Assembly (NCBI RefSeq): GCF_902168435.1
Contig: NZ_LR656168.1
Coordinates: 214,070-278,069, forward strand
Direction: 5' to 3'
Origin: Bacillus marasmi
GTDB lineage: Bacteria; Bacillota; Bacilli; Bacillales; Cytobacillaceae
DNA length: 64,000 nucleotides
Below, in pieces: positions 55,229 through 64,000 of the stretch. Position 1 is the stretch's first letter. Each line of letters opens with the position of its first letter. The notes beneath the pieces are model-generated. The model ran no database searches. It was not told the origin of the DNA and worked only from the letters and a program-made list of their open reading frames with translations. Made by a program: the position numbers and the translations under genes.

Positions 55229-55968
55229 TACATCAGCCCCCAGATTGCTAAGGCGATAAACAAAGAGACAGACTCACTCCACTCAACGAGCGCCCCATAA
55301 CAGTCTCCCGTTAACATTCCTAATTTTTTAAAAATCGTAACGACAAGCAGCCCACTAAAAATGGCTGTGAAAAATAACAATATAAAGCCGTTCATTCCTA
55401 TTAAATAATAAGACAGCGCTAAAATAAATAAAAAATTCAAAAAAATTGCCAACCACGACAAATTTGCGCGCAGCCCTTCGCCAATTCCCCCTTGATTACG
55501 ATAAGGAAAAAAGCGAATCGCATTAATTAATAAAAACCGAGCAATTATCGGACTTAATAACAAAATGATGGCATTTTCATGTTGAAGCAGTTCGTATACA
55601 GCAATCCATTTGCCGCCAATTAAGCAAATCGCGGCAATAACACCCATTGCTCCAACGCGACTGTCCTTCATGATTTCAAGAATTTGCTCGCGACTCTTAT
55701 TTGAGCCAAATCCATCAGTTAAATCCATCCAACCATCAATGTGTAAACCGCCAGTAATCCAAATCCAAAGCAATACCACGAAAAATGAGGTGATGGTGGC
55801 TGGGAAAAACTGCTGCAATGTTAATGAAGCAAGATAAAGTACTCCTCCAATAACAAGGCCAACAAGAGAAAAGTAGCGAGCACTTTTATGCCATTGGTTT
55901 TTAGATATATTCACTTGAGGTAACGGAATTCGCGTCATAAACATGAGTGCTGCTAAAAATGCCTTCAT
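55228..55968 (-). CDS. cobS: Cobalamin synthase CobS
   Basis: A protein of 246 residues with six to seven membrane helices and the motif GGLHIDGWMDLTDGFGSNKSREQILEIMKDSRVGAMG, which carries the metal-binding Asp residues. It joins adenosylcobinamide-GDP to alpha-ribazole (phosphate) in the membrane. Overlaps cobU by four bases. Confidence 0.92.
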   Translation of the reverse strand: MKAFLAALMFMTRIPLPQVNISKNQWHKSARYFSLVGLVIGGVLYLASLTLQQFFPATITSFFVVLLWIWITGGLHIDGWMDLTDGFGSNKSREQILEIMKDSRVGAMGVIAAICLIGGKWIAVYELLQHENAIILLLSPIIARFLLINAIRFFPYRNQGGIGEGLRANLSWLAIFLNFLFILALSYYLIGMNGFILLFFTAIFSGLLVVTIFKKLGMLTGDCYGALVEWSESVSLFIALAIWGLM

Positions 55969-56504
55969 GGTTTCAACCTCAATGGTAACCCAGAAAGGAC
56001 CGCATAAGCTTCATCCGCAGCTTGAGCGATTAACTGATTGCACTCTCCAAGCAAATCATGGAATAGACGCCCCAGTGTAGACATCGCAACTCCACCTAAA
56101 CCAACCTCGCTGGATACAATTATGATGCGTTGCGGCATTTCTGCAATTCTTGTTAACCAGGCTTGAACCTCTTCTAGAATCTCGATTCGATACTTTTCGT
56201 TACGAAGCTCAACTTCTGGAATTAGAATAAGCCGATTTGTCAGCCAAGTTGAAAAACAATCAACTAAGACAATCTCGTAGCCTTGATATTGATTAGTTGG
56301 TGCGAGGAGCTCGTATGGCTTTTCAACTGTCCCCCAAGTATGAGGGCGGCGAACTTGATGCCTTTCAATCCGCTCCTGCATCTCGCTATCTGTATTGACA
56401 CCAAATGCGACGTAAAGGACTGGCTGCTTGAAATCTGTCGCTAGCTTTTCAGCAAATTCGCTTTTACCGGAGCGAACACCACCCGTTATATATGTTATCG
56501 GCAT
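55965..56504 (-). CDS. cobU: Adenosylcobinamide kinase/guanylyltransferase CobU
   Basis: A protein of 179 residues with P-loop GGVRSGKSEFAE and the RIERHQVRRP segment that contains the guanylated His. It phosphorylates adenosylcobinamide and adds GMP. Overlaps its upstream neighbour by ten bases. Confidence 0.93.
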   Translation of the reverse strand: MPITYITGGVRSGKSEFAEKLATDFKQPVLYVAFGVNTDSEMQERIERHQVRRPHTWGTVEKPYELLAPTNQYQGYEIVLVDCFSTWLTNRLILIPEVELRNEKYRIEILEEVQAWLTRIAEMPQRIIIVSSEVGLGGVAMSTLGRLFHDLLGECNQLIAQAADEAYAVLSGLPLRLKP

Positions 56505-57607
56505 AAATTCGCGCCTCCTTCATCAACCACTTTTTGCAAAGCTGATAGGAGTTGATCGTTTTCCTGCTTTGTTCGAACCGCAATTCGAAAATCCTGGTCC
56601 GTTAAGCCCGGATACATCGCACAGGAGCGAATCATAACTCCTCGTTTGCCCATTTCCCATTGTAGCTTAGCGACGTTCATTGATTGCGGTAGTCTTATTA
56701 ATAGAAAATTGGCTTGTCCAGAAAAAACAAACCAACCAAATCGTTCTTGTATTGCTTGCTTCAAATATTCCCGTTGCTCCTCAATTAAAGCAATCGTTTC
56801 TTCTTCATATTGTATCTCGTCCAAACAAATCTCCCCAGCGGTGAGCGCGAGCTGATTGACACTCCAGGTTACTTGTTTGTTTTGTAATTTTGCAATGATT
56901 TCAGGCTGAGCCACTGCAAAGCCAAGACGCAAACCTGGAATTGCATAGAACTTCGTCATCGAACGAACGAAGATGATGTTCTTGTACTGCTCTAAATTTG
57001 GTAGCAGTGTAACTTGTTTATTTTTCGGGATAAAATCAATAAATGCTTCATCGATAACGAGGTAAGTGTTTGTGGACTCAGCTTGAGCTGCAATTTCCTC
57101 AAGTTCGGCAAGGCTGTAGATGACTCCTGTTGGATTGTTCGGATGACCGATAAACACCAAATCAACCTCATTAAACAAGGCAAATAAATCTTGTAGTTTC
57201 GGTTTGAACTGCTGTTCAGCCCGACCGTAACAAGCTTTAATTTTTGCCCCAAAAGCATTTGAAAGCTTCTCATATTCTGAGAAGCATGGATAAACAACCC
57301 CAACGGTCTTCGGCTCGAGCGCTAAAATAATTAGAGCCATACATTCTGCAGCGCCATTACCAATGATGATTTGCTCGGTTTGAAGCTCTAAGCGACGGGC
57401 TAGCTTCTCTTTTAGCTTTCTTTGAGCAGGATCCGGATAGTGGACGATGGTTTCAAGCTGCTCTTTTATCGTTTGCATCACTTTTGGAGGCGGTCCGAGC
57501 GGATTAATATTCGCGCTAAAATCAAGCAGCGGAGTAGAGCCCAAACCAAATTGCGTTTGAGCTGTTAACAAATCTCCACCATGGCCGTATTTTTCAATCC
57601 ACGCCAT
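56495..57607 (-). CDS. cobD: Threonine-phosphate decarboxylase CobD (PLP enzyme)
   Basis: A protein of 370 residues, HisC-like class I aminotransferase fold, with GHGGD at the start, LDFSANINPLGPP, HPNNPTGVIYS and the PLP lysine in SMTKFYAIPGLRLGFA. It makes aminopropanol phosphate from threonine phosphate, the product of PduX at the end of this operon. Its start shares a base with the cobO stop. Confidence 0.9.
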   Translation of the reverse strand: MAWIEKYGHGGDLLTAQTQFGLGSTPLLDFSANINPLGPPPKVMQTIKEQLETIVHYPDPAQRKLKEKLARRLELQTEQIIIGNGAAECMALIILALEPKTVGVVYPCFSEYEKLSNAFGAKIKACYGRAEQQFKPKLQDLFALFNEVDLVFIGHPNNPTGVIYSLAELEEIAAQAESTNTYLVIDEAFIDFIPKNKQVTLLPNLEQYKNIIFVRSMTKFYAIPGLRLGFAVAQPEIIAKLQNKQVTWSVNQLALTAGEICLDEIQYEEETIALIEEQREYLKQAIQERFGWFVFSGQANFLLIRLPQSMNVAKLQWEMGKRGVMIRSCAMYPGLTDQDFRIAVRTKQENDQLLSALQKVVDEGGANLCR

Positions 57608-58149
57608 TAGTATTCAATCCCTTTCACGGCAGGAATTCCGTCCTGATAATAATGCTTAACTTCCTTCATTTCTGTTACTAAATCAGCCGCTTCAATAATT
57701 TCTGGCTTGGCTGAACGCCCAGTGATGATTAAGTGCATATCGCGGTTGCGGTTTTTAATGAGCTCGAGAACTTCCTCAAGCGGCAATACATCATTAATTG
57801 GAAAGCTGTCGATTGCCAAAGCATTGTTAAGCTCGTCTAAAATTACAACATCGTATGCTCCGGAATTTACTTTTTCCTTTGTAAATGCCCATGCTTGGCG
57901 CAGTGCCTCGCGATGCTCCTCAGGTGTTTTTGTCCAGGTGAAGCCAATTCCAAGCTGATGCATCTCGATTCCGATTTTTTCAAACATAATCTTCTCGCCC
58001 GTGCTGCGGTCTGGCGATTTTATAAATTGAATCATTAATACCTTTTTGCCGCGACCTGTAGCTCGGACCGCGATTCCTAGTGCTGCAGTTGTTTTTCCTT
58101 TACCGTCTCCAGTGTAGACTAATACTAAACCTTGTTGTTTCTCGTTCAT
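57607..58149 (-). CDS. cobO: Corrinoid adenosyltransferase CobO/BtuR
   Basis: A protein of 180 residues from ATG 58149, six bases after AAGGTGGAG; a GTG at 58161 lies in that site. P-loop TGDGKGKTTAALG, VLDELNNAL and the FTKEK segment. It adds the adenosyl group to the cobalt. Directly upstream lies a 53-bp tandem array, which separates it from cobA by 456 bases. Confidence 0.9.
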   Translation of the reverse strand: MNEKQQGLVLVYTGDGKGKTTAALGIAVRATGRGKKVLMIQFIKSPDRSTGEKIMFEKIGIEMHQLGIGFTWTKTPEEHREALRQAWAFTKEKVNSGAYDVVILDELNNALAIDSFPINDVLPLEEVLELIKNRNRDMHLIITGRSAKPEIIEAADLVTEMKEVKHYYQDGIPAVKGIEY

Positions 58150-58179
58150 TGTTCGCTCCACCTTCCCTTCTGTTGCTGA

Positions 58180-58575
58180 TTGAGTACCTATTTTTCGTGT
58201 TCATTGCAAATTTAAGTCGTGAATACATGCTTTTGACTACTTATTTTTCGCATTCATTGCAAATCCAAGGCATCAATGCATGCTATTGACTACTTATTTT
58301 CCGCCTTCATTGCAAATCCAAGGCATCAATGCACGCTATTGACTACTTATTTTCCGCATTCACCACAAAACCAAGGCATAAATACACGCTATTGACTACT
58401 TATTTTCCGCATTCACCACAAAACCAAGGCATAAATACACGCTATTGACTACTTATTTTTCGCCTTCATTGCAAATCCAAGGCATCAATACACGCTATTG
58501 ACTACTTATTTTCCGCATTCACCACAAAACCACGGCATCAATGCACGCTATTAAGTACTATTTTTCCTGACACTA
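58180..58575. repeat. 53-bp tandem array inside the cobalamin operon (seven units)
   Basis: Units start TTGACTACTTATTTTCCGC and contain CCAAGGCATMAAT. Starts at 58180, 58233, 58286 and 58339 are 53 bp apart, and the last is seven units on. Two unit versions alternate (TTCATTGCAAATCC and TTCACCACAAAACC). The array lies between cobA and cobO, genes of one operon, so it is probably transcribed. Confidence 0.93.
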
Positions 58576-58605
58576 ACTAATTAAGCCCCAAACGCTATTG
58601 AGTAA

Positions 58606-59367
58606 TTACGCATTGCCTTCCGCTTCAGCAAACCATTGTATTTTTTCACGCATTGAAATCACATCTCCGACTAAGACAATCGCTGGATGAGTGATGTTTG
58701 CTTGCGTAGCCACTGCTTCGATTGTTTCCAACGTCCCTGTAACGGTCCGCTGCTTTTCTGTTGTGCCCCATTGGATGAGTGCTGCTGGAGTTTCTTTACT
58801 TTTTCCATGAGCGATCAGCTGCTCGCAAATATAATGTAAATTGCCAACGCCCATATAAAAGGCAATCGTATCAATTCCAGTTGCCAATGCTCCCCAATTA
58901 ATGCCGTCCGCATTCTTTTCAGCACGACCGTGACCCGTTACAATCGCAAAGCTTGATGCAAAATCGCGGTGAGTGACCGGTATCCCAGCATATGCTGGTG
59001 CCGCAATCCCTGACGTAATTCCAGGCACGATTTCAAAACGAAGACCTTGTTCAGCCAAAATCTCAGCTTCTTCACCGCCTCGACCAAACACGCATGGATC
59101 TCCACCCTTAAGGCGCGTAACAATCTTGCCTAGCTTTGCATGCTCCACCAATAGCTCATTGATTCTGTCTTGAATGACCTCATGCTTGCCAGGCAGCTTG
59201 CCAACAAAGATGAGCTCGGCCTCCGGCTTAGCATAAGATAATAATTTCTCATTAACAAGCCTATCGTAAAGGACAACATCCGCTTTTTGAATGCACTCCA
59301 TTCCATAAACTGTAATTAATTTCGGATCCCCCGGACCCGCACCAACTAAATATACCAATCCCTCCAC
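58606..59367 (-). CDS. cobA: Uroporphyrinogen-III C-methyltransferase
   Basis: A protein of 253 residues from the GTG at 59367 (GGGGGAG upstream). Signature VYLVGAGPGDPKLITVYGMECIQKADVVLYDRLV, GGDPCVFGRGGEEAE, and AGIPVTHRDFASSFAIVTGH. It puts two methyl groups from SAM on uroporphyrinogen III to form precorrin-2, the branch point to siroheme and cobalamin. It carries no siroheme synthase fusion. Confidence 0.92.
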   Translation of the reverse strand: MEGLVYLVGAGPGDPKLITVYGMECIQKADVVLYDRLVNEKLLSYAKPEAELIFVGKLPGKHEVIQDRINELLVEHAKLGKIVTRLKGGDPCVFGRGGEEAEILAEQGLRFEIVPGITSGIAAPAYAGIPVTHRDFASSFAIVTGHGRAEKNADGINWGALATGIDTIAFYMGVGNLHYICEQLIAHGKSKETPAALIQWGTTEKQRTVTGTLETIEAVATQANITHPAIVLVGDVISMREKIQWFAEAEGNA

Positions 59368-59385
59368 AATTGCTCCCCCTGACAC

Positions 59386-60429
59386 CTATTCTTTACCTGA
59401 CACACCAGCTGATGCAAATGTTGCCATTTCTTTCAACATGAGTGTTGCTGATTGTAAAATCGGGAAGGCAACCGCTGCACCTGTACCCTCACCTAAACGG
59501 AAGCCAAGATCAAGCAATGGTTTTTTTCCAAGTAGGCTGATGGCAACATCGTGGCCTATCTCAACCGAACGGTGCCCTACAATCATATAATCACGTGCAT
59601 TCTCATTGATTCCCGCTGCTAATAACCCTGAAACGGTACAAATAAAACCATCTAATAAAATTGGTAACCGATTAGCCGCCGCTGCAAGCATAGCGCCAGT
59701 CATCGCAGCTATTTCCAAGCCTCCAAGTTTTGCTAACAAATCGATAAGATCGCTTGGGTCAGCCTGGCGCGCTTCGATTGAGCGCTTGATCACCGCTTGT
59801 TTATGTTTAATTTGCTCAGAATCAATTCCCGTACCACTTCCAACTAGCTCAGTAATATCCTTTCCACTTAGTACCGCTGTGATTGCGCTACTCGGAGTAG
59901 TGTTTCCAATTCCCATCTCACCGACGATTAAGCATTTTGCGCCTTCATCAAACATTTTCTGAGCACGCTCGTAGCCAACTGCTAAAGCTTGTTCTACTTC
60001 ATCGCGAGTCATTGCATCCTCAACAAGGAAGTTACCAGTTCCGTAGCGAACCTTTTTCGAAGTCAGGCCTGGATGCTCCATATCAGACGCAACCCCAACA
60101 TCAACGATTTCAAATTTCGCGCCAATTTGACGGCTAAATACATTAATTCCCGCGCCACCATGTAGGAAGTTCAACACCATTTGCGCTGTCACTTCCTGTG
60201 GATAAGCCGATACGCCTTCCTTCACAATTCCATGGTCAGCAGCAAAAGTGATAACCGCAGGAGGTGTTACAGTCGGAAAATCTTCTCCTGTAATTTCGCC
60301 AAGCTGAATCGCAAGCTCCTCTAATCTGCCAAGACTGCCGATTGGCTTAGTTAACGTATCAATGTACTGAGCTACCTGTTTACCTTTTTCCTTATTCACT
60401 GGTTGAATTGCAGTTAATTGCTCAATCAT
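59386..60429 (-). CDS. cobT: Nicotinate-nucleotide:DMB phosphoribosyltransferase CobT
   Basis: A protein of 347 residues with GSLGRLEELAIQLG, FAADHGIVKEGVSAYPQEVTAQMV, EMGIGNTTPSSAI and the C-terminal GFRLGEGTGAA with the catalytic Glu. It makes alpha-ribazole phosphate, the lower ligand. AAGGAGTG precedes its ATG; it overlaps the cbiP stop by four bases. Confidence 0.93.
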   Translation of the reverse strand: MIEQLTAIQPVNKEKGKQVAQYIDTLTKPIGSLGRLEELAIQLGEITGEDFPTVTPPAVITFAADHGIVKEGVSAYPQEVTAQMVLNFLHGGAGINVFSRQIGAKFEIVDVGVASDMEHPGLTSKKVRYGTGNFLVEDAMTRDEVEQALAVGYERAQKMFDEGAKCLIVGEMGIGNTTPSSAITAVLSGKDITELVGSGTGIDSEQIKHKQAVIKRSIEARQADPSDLIDLLAKLGGLEIAAMTGAMLAAAANRLPILLDGFICTVSGLLAAGINENARDYMIVGHRSVEIGHDVAISLLGKKPLLDLGFRLGEGTGAAVAFPILQSATLMLKEMATFASAGVSGKE

Positions 60430-61943
60430 TTTATTACACTCCTTTTTTGAAACTCTATCATTTTTTCTTCAATAAAACCGATATTAACATGCGCTCGAAC
60501 GTGGTCTGCCAGTCGATCAAACGCCTCTTCCCTTAATTGATTGAAGGAAACACGTTCATATATTGGCGCTAAGCCCTTACTTTTACGAACTTCATTGATT
60601 AATGTTTCCCGCAGCTCATCATTATGGAAAATCCCGTGGAAATATGTTCCAACAACATCTTCATCCTTATTTTTACAACCATCTGTACCTGTCTCTGTCG
60701 TAATCAGCTCTTCTCCGTCCTCGGAGATCATTGAGCTACCCATGTGAATTTCGTAACCTTCTACTTTGAATATTTTATCACAAAAGTTAATTTGCCCTTG
60801 AGATTGCACTGTTGTTTTTTCTTTAGTGATGGTCGTTTGCACCGGCAGAAGCCCCAGACCGTCTGACAATGCCTTTGTCGATTCAATTGCAAATGGATCA
60901 CTAATGGACTCACCAAGCATTTGAAAGCCGCCGCAAATCCCGAAAATCCTTGTGTTTTTCTGATTATGTAAATCAATTATTTTACTAGCTAAACCACTTT
61001 CCTGTAAAAATTGGAAATCATCTATTGTATTCTTACTTCCTGGTAAAATAATTAAATCTGGTTCTTTCAATTGATCCGCTGACGTAATGAAGCGAACATA
61101 GCAATCTTCCTCAACAAAAAATGGATCAACGTCCGTGAAGTTTGAGATTCTTGGATACTGAATCACAGCGATATCAATTTCTTTTTCGTGATTTTGCTGT
61201 GATGTGTACTGGTCTAAAATCACCGAATCTTCAGCATCAATATTTAAGTTTTGTAAGTAAGGAACCACCCCAAGCACTGGTTTACCTGTATACTCTTCAA
61301 ACCATTGTAAGCCCGATTCCAAAAGCTTCACGTCTCCACGAAATTTATTAATCACCACACCAATAACGCGGTCACGATCCTCCGGTTCTAGTAGCTGCAA
61401 GGTGCCTACTAAACTCGCAAATACGCCACCTTTTTCAATATCTCCAACTAAAACTACCGGTGCATTTGCCATTCGCGCTACTCGCATATTGACCATTTCG
61501 CGGTCATTCAAATTGATCTCTGCCGGACTACCTGCCCCTTCAATCACAATCCGTTCGTTATCTTCCGATAGACGCTCGAGCGCATCATTGATCATTTGTA
61601 GCCCTTGCTGATAAAAATCCTGACGGTACGCACCCGCCTCCATATTTTTATAAGGCTTGCCATGCACTACAACTTGAGCTTGATTGCCGCGATTCGGCTT
61701 AAGTAAAATCGGGTTCATATCCGTTGTTGCCATCGTTTTTGCAGCCTCTGCCTGTACACCTTGAGCCCGGCCAATTTCCTTTCCATCAACGGTGATATAG
61801 GAGTTTAGCGCCATATTTTGCGATTTAAACGGCACTGTTTTCCAGCCATCCTGCGCAAAAATCCGGCAGAATGCCGTCACAATCACACTTTTTCCAGCAT
61901 CCGAATGGGTACCTTGAAACATAATGGGAAGAGCTTTAGTCAT
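60426..61943 (-). CDS. cbiP: Cobyric acid synthase CbiP/CobQ
   Basis: A protein of 505 residues. The N-terminal P-loop-like domain has FQGTHSDAGKSVIVTA; the glutaminase domain has the nucleophile in IFGICGGFQMLGESI and His in GTYFHGIFHND. It amidates four carboxylates of adenosylcobyrinic acid diamide. Overlaps cbiA by eight bases. Confidence 0.93.
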   Translation of the reverse strand: MTKALPIMFQGTHSDAGKSVIVTAFCRIFAQDGWKTVPFKSQNMALNSYITVDGKEIGRAQGVQAEAAKTMATTDMNPILLKPNRGNQAQVVVHGKPYKNMEAGAYRQDFYQQGLQMINDALERLSEDNERIVIEGAGSPAEINLNDREMVNMRVARMANAPVVLVGDIEKGGVFASLVGTLQLLEPEDRDRVIGVVINKFRGDVKLLESGLQWFEEYTGKPVLGVVPYLQNLNIDAEDSVILDQYTSQQNHEKEIDIAVIQYPRISNFTDVDPFFVEEDCYVRFITSADQLKEPDLIILPGSKNTIDDFQFLQESGLASKIIDLHNQKNTRIFGICGGFQMLGESISDPFAIESTKALSDGLGLLPVQTTITKEKTTVQSQGQINFCDKIFKVEGYEIHMGSSMISEDGEELITTETGTDGCKNKDEDVVGTYFHGIFHNDELRETLINEVRKSKGLAPIYERVSFNQLREEAFDRLADHVRAHVNIGFIEEKMIEFQKRSVIK

Positions 61944-63315
61944 GTTTGTTCTCCTTACACTTGTTTACCCAATATTCTACCATGTCTGGACATGAGCCAA
62001 AATGGAAATGGGTATATCCAGCAATCAAGCTTCCCTTTAAATAGCCTTCTGGCTTCCTTCCTCGCATTCCTTTCGTGACATAAGCGGGTGTAATTTCAGC
62101 AGAAGGTTCAAATGTTGAATAGTGAAACTCATGGCCCTTTGCTTGTACATTTTCCGGTAGGAGGAAATTTCTAGGTGTGCCGGTTATTTCACGATATCCC
62201 AGGGCTGCTAATTTAGTTTGCATTTTAACTTTACCAGGGATGAGACCCACCATTTCAAACTGTTGTCCATCGGTGGTTTCGATTGCTTCTGTTAAAAACA
62301 TAAAGCCTCCGCATTCCGCTAAAGTTGGCAATCCATTTGTAATTGCTGCTTTAATCGATTCCTTAACGTCTGTTTGATTTGCTAATTCGTGGGCAAACTC
62401 CTCCGGAAATCCACCGCCAAGATAAAGTCCATGAACATTTTCTGGAAGAGCTTCGCCAGCTAATGGCGAAAATGGCACGAGCTCAGCGCCATAGGCTTCA
62501 AGCAGCTCGAAATTTTCTTGATAATAAAAATTAAACGCGGCATCCTTTGCCACCGCGATTCTTACGTTTTGTTTTTCAGAGCGCTTCGCAAATTGGCTCG
62601 AGGCGATTTCAAGGTCTGGTGCTTGAGCCAAGTCATAAAGCTGATCGACATCAATGGTTTCAAGAATTGTTTGTGTTAATTTTTCAAAAAAGCTGTCGAG
62701 CTCACCGCGCTCAATTGATGGTACAAGTCCGAGGTGGCGCTCGGGAATTGTGAGGTCTACATCACGCTTTAAATAACCGACGACCGGAATGCTACATTCC
62801 TGCTCAATCGCTGTTTTGACAATTTTGTAATGCCCCTCACTGCCGACACGGTTGGCGATAACACCGACAATATTCGTTTCTGGGTCAAGCAACTGAAAGC
62901 CTTTAACGATGGCTGCTGCACTCCGAGCCATGCTCGCACAATTCACAATGAGAACGACCGGACTTTTTGTTATGATGCTGATTTCAGCAGTAGAACCGGC
63001 ATTTGTGCGCGGGTCCTTACCGTCATAAAAGCCCATAACGCCTTCAATGATAGAAATGTCGGCATTTTGACTGTTTTTTTGGACGATTTCTTTGACGAGG
63101 TCGTGGTTTAACATCCAGCTGTCAAGGTTTCTGGATGGTCTTCCGGTTACAGCCGTGTGATAAGTAGGGTCAATGTAATCTGGACCGCATTTGAAGCCTT
63201 GGACAGTGTAACCTTTTTGTTTGAAGGCGGCCATAAGACCGATGGTGAGCGTCGTTTTGCCGACACCACTACCAGTTCCAGCAATAACAAGCCTTCGAGA
63301 TGTTGTTGTTGACAT
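61936..63315 (-). CDS. cbiA: Cobyrinate a,c-diamide synthase CbiA
   Basis: A protein of 459 residues with P-loop AGTGSGVGKTTL, GFKCGPDYIDPTYH, and glutaminase nucleophile LAECGGFMFLTEAI. It amidates the a and c carboxylates of cobyrinate. Ribosome site AAAGGGGG upstream. It is the first cobalamin gene seen here in transcription order; ring-building genes and any cobalamin riboswitch would lie beyond the right edge. Confidence 0.92.
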   Translation of the reverse strand: MSTTTSRRLVIAGTGSGVGKTTLTIGLMAAFKQKGYTVQGFKCGPDYIDPTYHTAVTGRPSRNLDSWMLNHDLVKEIVQKNSQNADISIIEGVMGFYDGKDPRTNAGSTAEISIITKSPVVLIVNCASMARSAAAIVKGFQLLDPETNIVGVIANRVGSEGHYKIVKTAIEQECSIPVVGYLKRDVDLTIPERHLGLVPSIERGELDSFFEKLTQTILETIDVDQLYDLAQAPDLEIASSQFAKRSEKQNVRIAVAKDAAFNFYYQENFELLEAYGAELVPFSPLAGEALPENVHGLYLGGGFPEEFAHELANQTDVKESIKAAITNGLPTLAECGGFMFLTEAIETTDGQQFEMVGLIPGKVKMQTKLAALGYREITGTPRNFLLPENVQAKGHEFHYSTFEPSAEITPAYVTKGMRGRKPEGYLKGSLIAGYTHFHFGSCPDMVEYWVNKCKENKHD

Positions 63316-63384
63316 ATTTGTTGCCCCCTTTCTTGGGTTGAATGGGTTCCTAATATGGTTGATTTTTAGAGATGGATGTTGGCA

Positions 63385-64000
63385 TTCTTTCTATGAGACA
63401 GTTCTTGCGTTTATTGGGTGCTTTTTTTTTCATATAGCCTCTCTATGAGACACTTCTTCCGTTTCTTGGGCTACTTTTGTTCCATAGAGCCTCTCTATGA
63501 GACACTTCTTCCGTTTCTTGGGCTACTTTTGTTCCATAGAGCCTCTCTATGAGACACTTCTTCCGTTTCTTGGGCTACTTTTGTTCCATAGAGCCCCTCT
63601 ATGAGACACTTCTTCCGTTTCTTGGGCTACTTTTGTTCCATAGAGCCCCTCTATGAGACACTTCTTCCGTTTCTTGGGCTACTTTTGTTCCATAGAGCCC
63701 CTCTATGAGACACTTCTTCCGTTTCTTGGGCTACTTTTGTTCCATAGAGCCCCTCTATGAGACACTTCTTCCGTTTCTTGGGCTACTTTTGTTCCATAGA
63801 GCCCCTCTATGAGACACTTCTTCCGTTTCTTGGGTTACTTTTGTTCCATAGAGCCCCTCTATGAGACACTTCTTCCGTTTCTTGGGCTACTTTTGTTCCA
63901 TAGAGCCTCTCTATGAGACACTTCTTCCGTTTCTTGGGCTACTTTTGTTCCATAGAGCCTCTCTATGAGACACTTCTTCCGTTTCTTGGGCTACTTTTGT
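63385..64000. repeat. 52-bp tandem array (about 12 units, runs off the edge)
   Basis: Units CTCTATGAGACACTTCTTCC followed by GTTTCTTGGGCTACTTTTGT and TCCATAGAGCC. Starts at 63391, 63443 and onwards are 52 bp apart. CATAGAG and CTCTATG form an inverted repeat with a three-base gap in each unit. The units are nearly identical (CCCCTC versus CCTCTC), so this array is younger or better homogenised than the others. No other signal seen between cbiA and the edge. Confidence 0.95.

Noticed and set aside
63316-64000. Cobalamin riboswitch upstream of cbiA
   Set aside because: The region consists of 52-bp tandem units; no B12-box-like sequence is visible, so any riboswitch must lie beyond the window.

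Overview
The window is a chromosomal stretch of a low-GC, endospore-forming member of the Bacillaceae. The evidence is an alpha/beta-type small acid-soluble spore protein, a KinB-like sporulation kinase with Spo0A-like boxes, Bacillus-type dct, pxp, ycl and cob loci, and Gram-positive regulatory sites (TnrA/GlnR, Fur, CcpA cre, Fnr-like). I cannot name the species. No rRNA, tRNA, insertion sequence or CRISPR was seen.

Layout, left to right. 1-2.1 kb: the start of a NapH-like iron-sulfur membrane protein under an Fnr-like promoter, then a KinB-like kinase. 2.2-7.6 kb: a complete C4-dicarboxylate locus (dctR, dctS, dctB, dctP) with a cre site before dctP. 7.7-9.5 kb: an orphan three-gene set resembling F0 ATP synthase parts (a, a short b, and an AtpI/AtpZ-like protein) with no c subunit and no F1. 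9.5-12.8 kb: an ammonium transporter behind two exact TnrA/GlnR boxes, followed by a GlnD-like nucleotidyltransferase (DUF294) and a DnaQ-like exonuclease instead of the usual PII gene. 12.8-14.1 kb: a spore protein and a NERD nuclease-like protein. 15.4-19.1 kb: a heterodimeric ABC exporter. 19.3-24.6 kb: YisL, a four-gene ABC transporter plus two-component operon, and an exported protein. 24.9-25.3 kb: a G-poor non-coding RNA candidate with promoter and terminator. 25.5-28.0 kb: 5-oxoprolinase pxpBCA. 28.1-32.1 kb: Fur-controlled siderophore uptake (yclNOPQ). 32.2-37.4 kb: split threonine/serine exporter, a tiny membrane peptide, a heme-type membrane protein candidate, a CoA transferase and a ketopantoate reductase. 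38.1-43.4 kb: an alpha/alpha-barrel protein and two paralogous sortase-anchored surface proteins, one carrying about 154 Asp-Ala dipeptides. 43.6-46.5 kb: an amino-acid ABC transporter without binding protein behind an attenuator-like hairpin, and an exported DUF5667 protein. 46.5-51.3 kb: a TPR protein with a decayed dynamin-like G domain, a dipeptidase, a 53-residue small protein and a heme-oxidase-like fragment protein. 52.0-63.3 kb: a twelve-gene cobalamin assembly and salvage operon, with overlapping or nearly touching genes, read right to left.

The most unusual theme lies between the genes. At least eight intergenic loci hold tandem arrays of unrelated sequence but nearly the same unit length, 51-53 bp, close to five helical turns. 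Several units carry an internal inverted repeat. Two of these arrays are copies of one larger composite element (about 460 bp, inverted, 28 kb apart) with shared ends, a strong hairpin and a 4-unit array; a third element at 51.3-52.0 kb shares the ends and the hairpin position but holds different internal repeats. A second, palindromic repeat family of about 130 bp sits at 24.7 and 29.2 kb. These arrays and the orphan F0-like operon are the best candidates for something undescribed.
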